64,000 bases of DNA from assembly GCF_029223185.1 (NCBI RefSeq), contig NZ_JARHUG010000022.1:1-64000 (forward strand), given 5' to 3'. Source of the stretch: Aliiglaciecola sp. CAU 1673. GTDB taxonomy: Bacteria; Pseudomonadota; Gammaproteobacteria; Enterobacterales; Alteromonadaceae. Positions within the stretch are counted from its first letter, which is position 1. The number at the start of each line of letters is the position of its first letter. This document shows positions 61,467 to 64,000 of this stretch, piece by piece. The position numbers were made by a program, and so were the translations under genes. The notes beneath the pieces were generated by a model that was given only the letters and a program-made list of their open reading frames with translations, was not told the DNA's origin and searched no databases.

Positions 61467-62744
61467 ATGAAGAAACAGGCCTTGTGGCTGGCTGTAGCTG
61501 CCAGCCTCACCATCCTACCGGCGTTAGCCCAAGATAATGAGGATTGGGGCGATGATGAATGGGATCTTGAAGCGCCTTCATCGGCCCTGCCTTTTACCGG
61601 TTTCGCCGAGTTAGCAATAGGCAACCGGGTGGTAGGGACAGATCTGAATGACGCTCTCACACTGGGAGATGCCAGAATACGACTGGAACGTCAGGAACAG
61701 TTTGGACAAGTGCACGTGGATGCCAAGGTAGATGGCCGATATGATGCCGTGCTTGAAGATTGGCAAGGGCAAATACGAGAGCTCAGTGCTCAATTCAGCT
61801 TAACCGATAAGTTGGATGTGAAAGCCGGCAGACAGATCCTTACCTGGGGCACCGGAGACTATCTGTTTTTAAACGATCTCTTCCCCAAGGACTGGCAATC
61901 GTTTTTTGCCGGACGTGACGATGAGTATTTAAAGGCACCGTCCGATGCCTTAAAGCTGTCTTGGTATGCGGATGTGGTCAACGTCAATCTGGTGTGGACC
62001 CCAAAATTCGATCCGGACAACTACTTAACCGGGGAATACTTTTCCTTTTTTAATCCCGCGGCCGGGCAGTTGGTTGCTCCCAATCCGCCCTTAAGCGCCA
62101 AGGCACCAAACTCCGATGAATGGGCGCTGCGCCTGTTTAAAACCTTAGGCAGCACAGAGCTGGCATTTTACGGTTATGAAGGCTTTTACAAACGCCCCAT
62201 TGCCGCCGATGAATTCGGTATGCCCACGTTCAGTCGCATGCGTGCCATGGGAGCATCGGTGCGCCTGCCATGGGGGCCGGGATTGTTTAATGCAGAAACC
62301 GCTTACCATGCCAGCTTGGATGATAAAGACGGTATTCTGGCCAATATCCCCAATAGCCAATGGCTGTTCTTATTAGGTTATGAGCGCGAGCTGGTGACCC
62401 GTTTGACCGGTGCTTTCCAGTTCTATCTGGAGCACACTCAGGATCATGATTTGCTACTCAGCAATTCGCCTGCGCCTCAGTGGGAAGCCGAGCAAAATCG
62501 CACCTTGCTGACTACCCGCCTGACCTGGCGCAACAGCACAGACGATTTAACCCTGTCGCTGTTTGCATTTTACTCCCCCACTGACAGTGATGCTTACTTA
62601 CGCCCCAGCATTAACTACCGGTTGGACGATCATTGGCATATGAGTGGCGGATTGAATCTTTTTATGGGTGCTGATCAGCATACGTTTTTTGGTCAGCTGG
62701 AAGATAATAGCAACGGCTATCTGCGTGTCAGATACCATTTTTAA
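61467..62744 (+). CDS. Outer-membrane beta-barrel protein of the MMPL operon (DUF1302-like)
   Basis: A 425-aa protein with a signal peptide (cleavage after LPALA) and an acidic N-terminus (DNEDWGDDEWDLE), followed by antiparallel beta strands and the terminal YLRVRYHF. Motifs GRQILTWGTGDYLFLND and FNPAAG resemble DUF1302/alginate-export-like barrels. It begins 3 bp after the preceding stop. With the transporter and LolA-like protein it completes a path from inner to outer membrane. Family assignment is moderate; barrel nature is clear. Confidence 0.72.
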   Translation: MKKQALWLAVAASLTILPALAQDNEDWGDDEWDLEAPSSALPFTGFAELAIGNRVVGTDLNDALTLGDARIRLERQEQFGQVHVDAKVDGRYDAVLEDWQGQIRELSAQFSLTDKLDVKAGRQILTWGTGDYLFLNDLFPKDWQSFFAGRDDEYLKAPSDALKLSWYADVVNVNLVWTPKFDPDNYLTGEYFSFFNPAAGQLVAPNPPLSAKAPNSDEWALRLFKTLGSTELAFYGYEGFYKRPIAADEFGMPTFSRMRAMGASVRLPWGPGLFNAETAYHASLDDKDGILANIPNSQWLFLLGYERELVTRLTGAFQFYLEHTQDHDLLLSNSPAPQWEAEQNRTLLTTRLTWRNSTDDLTLSLFAFYSPTDSDAYLRPSINYRLDDHWHMSGGLNLFMGADQHTFFGQLEDNSNGYLRVRYHF

Positions 62745-62756
62745 TCGAGGTACATT

Positions 62757-62975
62757 ATGAGTGTTGAAAGAGCCCTGACTGCCTTTGCAGGCTTTATGGT
62801 ACTATTGTCGGTAGCACTGACAGTATGGGTACATCCCAATTTTGTCTGGTTTACTGTGTTTGTGGGCGCTAATCTGTTCCAACAGTCTTTCACCGGCTTC
62901 TGCCCTGCCACCATTATGATGCGCAAGTTTCTGGGGCTGAAAACCGAAGCTGAGTTGGCCCGCCAAGGTAAGTAG
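62757..62975 (+). CDS. DUF2892 membrane protein (YgaP-like membrane segment)
   Basis: A 72-aa protein with two hydrophobic segments (about 8-25 and 30-45) and the motif GFCPATIMMRKFLGL typical of DUF2892 proteins. The family matches the C-terminal membrane part of the rhodanese YgaP. It starts 12 bp after the barrel gene with GAGG upstream. In sulfur-related operons it often stands next to BigR/YgaV-type regulators and rhodaneses, as here. The Cys in FCP may handle sulfane sulfur, which is inferred. Confidence 0.85.
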   Translation: MSVERALTAFAGFMVLLSVALTVWVHPNFVWFTVFVGANLFQQSFTGFCPATIMMRKFLGLKTEAELARQGK

Positions 62976-63032
62976 TTATAGGCCGCCGGGCATAAGGTCC
63001 GGCGCAGCCAACTGGCAAAAGCGAGTCTCATC

Positions 63033-63335
63033 ATGAGCGATTTAGAACTTCAACAAGATCATGCCGCACAGGCTGCGGCATTCTTGCGTTCATTGGGCAA
63101 TGAACACCGCTTGCAGATCCTCTGTCGCCTGGCCTTGGGCGAGATGAATGTGGGTGAACTGCATAAGCCTTTTGATTTAAGCCCGTCCTCTTTCTCTCAG
63201 CACCTGGCGGTTCTTCGTGAACAGGGCTTGGTGAAATGCCGTAAAGAGGCCCAGACCGTTTACTACAGCATCAAAGATCCGGATACACTCAAATTTATGC
63301 AGATGCTGAAAGATAAATTCTGCCCGGAGATGTAA
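63033..63335 (+). CDS. ArsR-family regulator, BigR/SqrR/YgaV-like persulfide sensor
   Basis: A 100-aa winged-helix repressor: helix LRSLGNEHRLQILCRLALGE, recognition helix LSPSSFSQHLAVLREQGL and wing CRKEAQTVYYSI. Cys31 (LQILC) and Cys97 (KFCPEM) occupy the positions of the two cysteines that form a tetrasulfide link in BigR/SqrR sensors. Metal-binding ELCVCDL of arsenite sensors is absent. It follows the DUF2892 gene by about 57 bp on the same strand and probably represses the sulfide-detoxification genes of this region. Confidence 0.87.
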   Translation: MSDLELQQDHAAQAAAFLRSLGNEHRLQILCRLALGEMNVGELHKPFDLSPSSFSQHLAVLREQGLVKCRKEAQTVYYSIKDPDTLKFMQMLKDKFCPEM

Positions 63336-63361
63336 TCACAACCGGGCAAATTTCTCTTCAA

Positions 63362-63778
63362 TCATTCCAGCATATTCAGGCTACGCAGCTCCTCGCGCGT
63401 CTGGTTTTCCATATCCTCCAGCGTTTTGCCATGCGGAATAGGCTTCTTGGTTTCAGGATCGACCCGCACAAAGACAATATCATCGGCATAGCAGATAGTT
63501 TTCTTGGTCGCCTTATTGCGCACCAGGCAAGACACCGTGATTGATGTACGCCCCACGGCTTTGGTGGCCAGACCAAACTCCACCACATCGCCTTGTACTG
63601 CGGGAGATTCAAAGCTGATCTCGCCGATATGCTTGGTCACCAGAAAGTTGGTTTCCAGCTGACAAATAGCATAAATGGCCGCTTCCTCGTCAATCCATTC
63701 CAGGGCACGTCCTCCGAACAACGCATTGGCATAATTAAGATCATTGGGCATTACCAGACGACGGGATAAAAAGCGCAT
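63362..63778 (-). CDS. Acyl-CoA thioesterase (YciA-like hotdog fold)
   Basis: A 138-aa hotdog-fold hydrolase. The N-terminal VMPNDLNYANALFGGRALEWIDEEAA is the acyl-CoA thioesterase signature, with Asn and Asp residues of the YciA-type active site; strand HIGEISFESPAVQGDVVEF follows. It probably hydrolyses acyl-CoA in the cytosol and works as an oligomer. It is convergent with the ArsR gene and divergent from tmcA. Confidence 0.88.
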   Translation of the reverse strand: MRFLSRRLVMPNDLNYANALFGGRALEWIDEEAAIYAICQLETNFLVTKHIGEISFESPAVQGDVVEFGLATKAVGRTSITVSCLVRNKATKKTICYADDIVFVRVDPETKKPIPHGKTLEDMENQTREELRSLNMLE

Positions 63779-63849
63779 TCGTATTCCTCATTAGGATTCA
63801 ATAAACTACCGCTCTATTATACATCCTCCCCAAAAAGAGATAGCGACAC

Positions 63850-64000
63850 TTGTCCCCACAACTAAATCAATGGCTTAAAGAACGCACAGCGTCTCCTATG
63901 CAGCGACAGTTGATGGTGATTAGCGGCGACCAGCAATGGTGCATTGCAGAGGCTAAAGACATTGCAGGCAGACTGGGGCTGGATAACTATCTTTGGGTTA
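63850..64000 (+). CDS. tmcA: tRNA(Met) cytidine acetyltransferase, N-terminal part (cut by window edge)
   Basis: The first 50 codons of a frame that runs off the right edge. RQLMVISGDQQWC and the following LDNYLWV match the N-terminal domain of E. coli TmcA (RRLLVLSGEEGWC, DWLWI). An in-frame TAG at 63841-63843 limits the start to TTG 63850, which gives a family-like N-terminus, or ATG 63898. The enzyme makes ac4C34 in elongator tRNA-Met. Helicase and GNAT domains lie outside the window. Confidence 0.8.
   Translation, partial: MSPQLNQWLKERTASPMQRQLMVISGDQQWCIAEAKDIAGRLGLDNYLWV

Noticed and set aside
1-64000. CRISPR array, prophage, integron or toxin-antitoxin pair
   Set aside because: No regularly spaced repeats, phage structural genes, integrase or paired toxin gene were seen on either strand.

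Overview
The window is about 64 kb of chromosome from a marine-type gammaproteobacterium, most likely an Alteromonadales member close to Alteromonadaceae. This rests on the block uppP-folK-folB / plsY / tsaD / rpsU-yqeY-dnaG-rpoD, on hldE next to an LpxL acyltransferase and glnE, on holD-rimI, prfC and argS, and on a TPP-riboswitch-controlled TonB receptor. Species identity is inferred, since no rRNA gene is present. No prophage, CRISPR array or integron was seen. The only mobile DNA is the right end of an IS3-family element at the left edge.

Layout. 1-123: tail of an IS3-type transposase and its terminal repeat. 364-6466: exopolysaccharide genes of the XrtA/PEP-CTERM type (export lipoprotein, chain-length protein, tyrosine autokinase, outer-membrane protein and, inverted, an ExeA-like ATPase); no exosortase is in the window. 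6588-12577: lipopolysaccharide genes hldE and lpxL, a stand-alone TcpQ-domain protein, and glnE. 12773-15732: a DUF350 protein coupled to a potassium channel, GIY-YIG, hemolysin III-like and DUF3081 genes. 15795-20076: three overlapping photolyase/cryptochrome genes from three different families. 20073-25259: a small barrel protein, a short ribbon-helix-helix gene, acnA and fumC. 25250-28241: phoB-phoR-pstS. 28471-34468: a sensor kinase with no adjacent regulator, rdgC, an HDOD protein, an M49-like metallopeptidase and hinT. 34601-35651: a monooxygenase-like protein and its probable YafY/WYL regulator. 35628-48000: the conserved housekeeping block through rpoD, then an orphan gene, argS and prfC. 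48103-50311: a secreted S9-like hydrolase, rimI, holD, a structured tRNA-associated repeat and tRNA-Trp.

50407-54385 is a thiamine-salvage operon on the minus strand: promoter, TPP aptamer, a hairpin that buries the ribosome binding site, TonB receptor, YkoF-like thiamine-binding protein, PnuT-type transporter and a thiamine-kinase-like protein. Together these would carry thiamine across both membranes and trap it by phosphorylation.

55868-63335 is a reactive-sulfur region: a persulfide dioxygenase divergent from a TauE-type exporter and a rhodanese, and further on a DUF2892 protein with an ArsR regulator carrying the two cysteines of BigR/SqrR persulfide sensors. Between these halves sits a three-gene envelope module (MMPL/RND transporter, LolA-like periplasmic protein, outer-membrane barrel). 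It looks like a complete inner-to-outer-membrane route for a hydrophobic cargo and is the best candidate here for an undescribed system. The right edge holds a YciA-like thioesterase and the start of tmcA.

The genome is compact: many co-directional genes overlap by ATGA, GTGA or TGATG, and three convergent pairs share a 4-nt interlocked stop.
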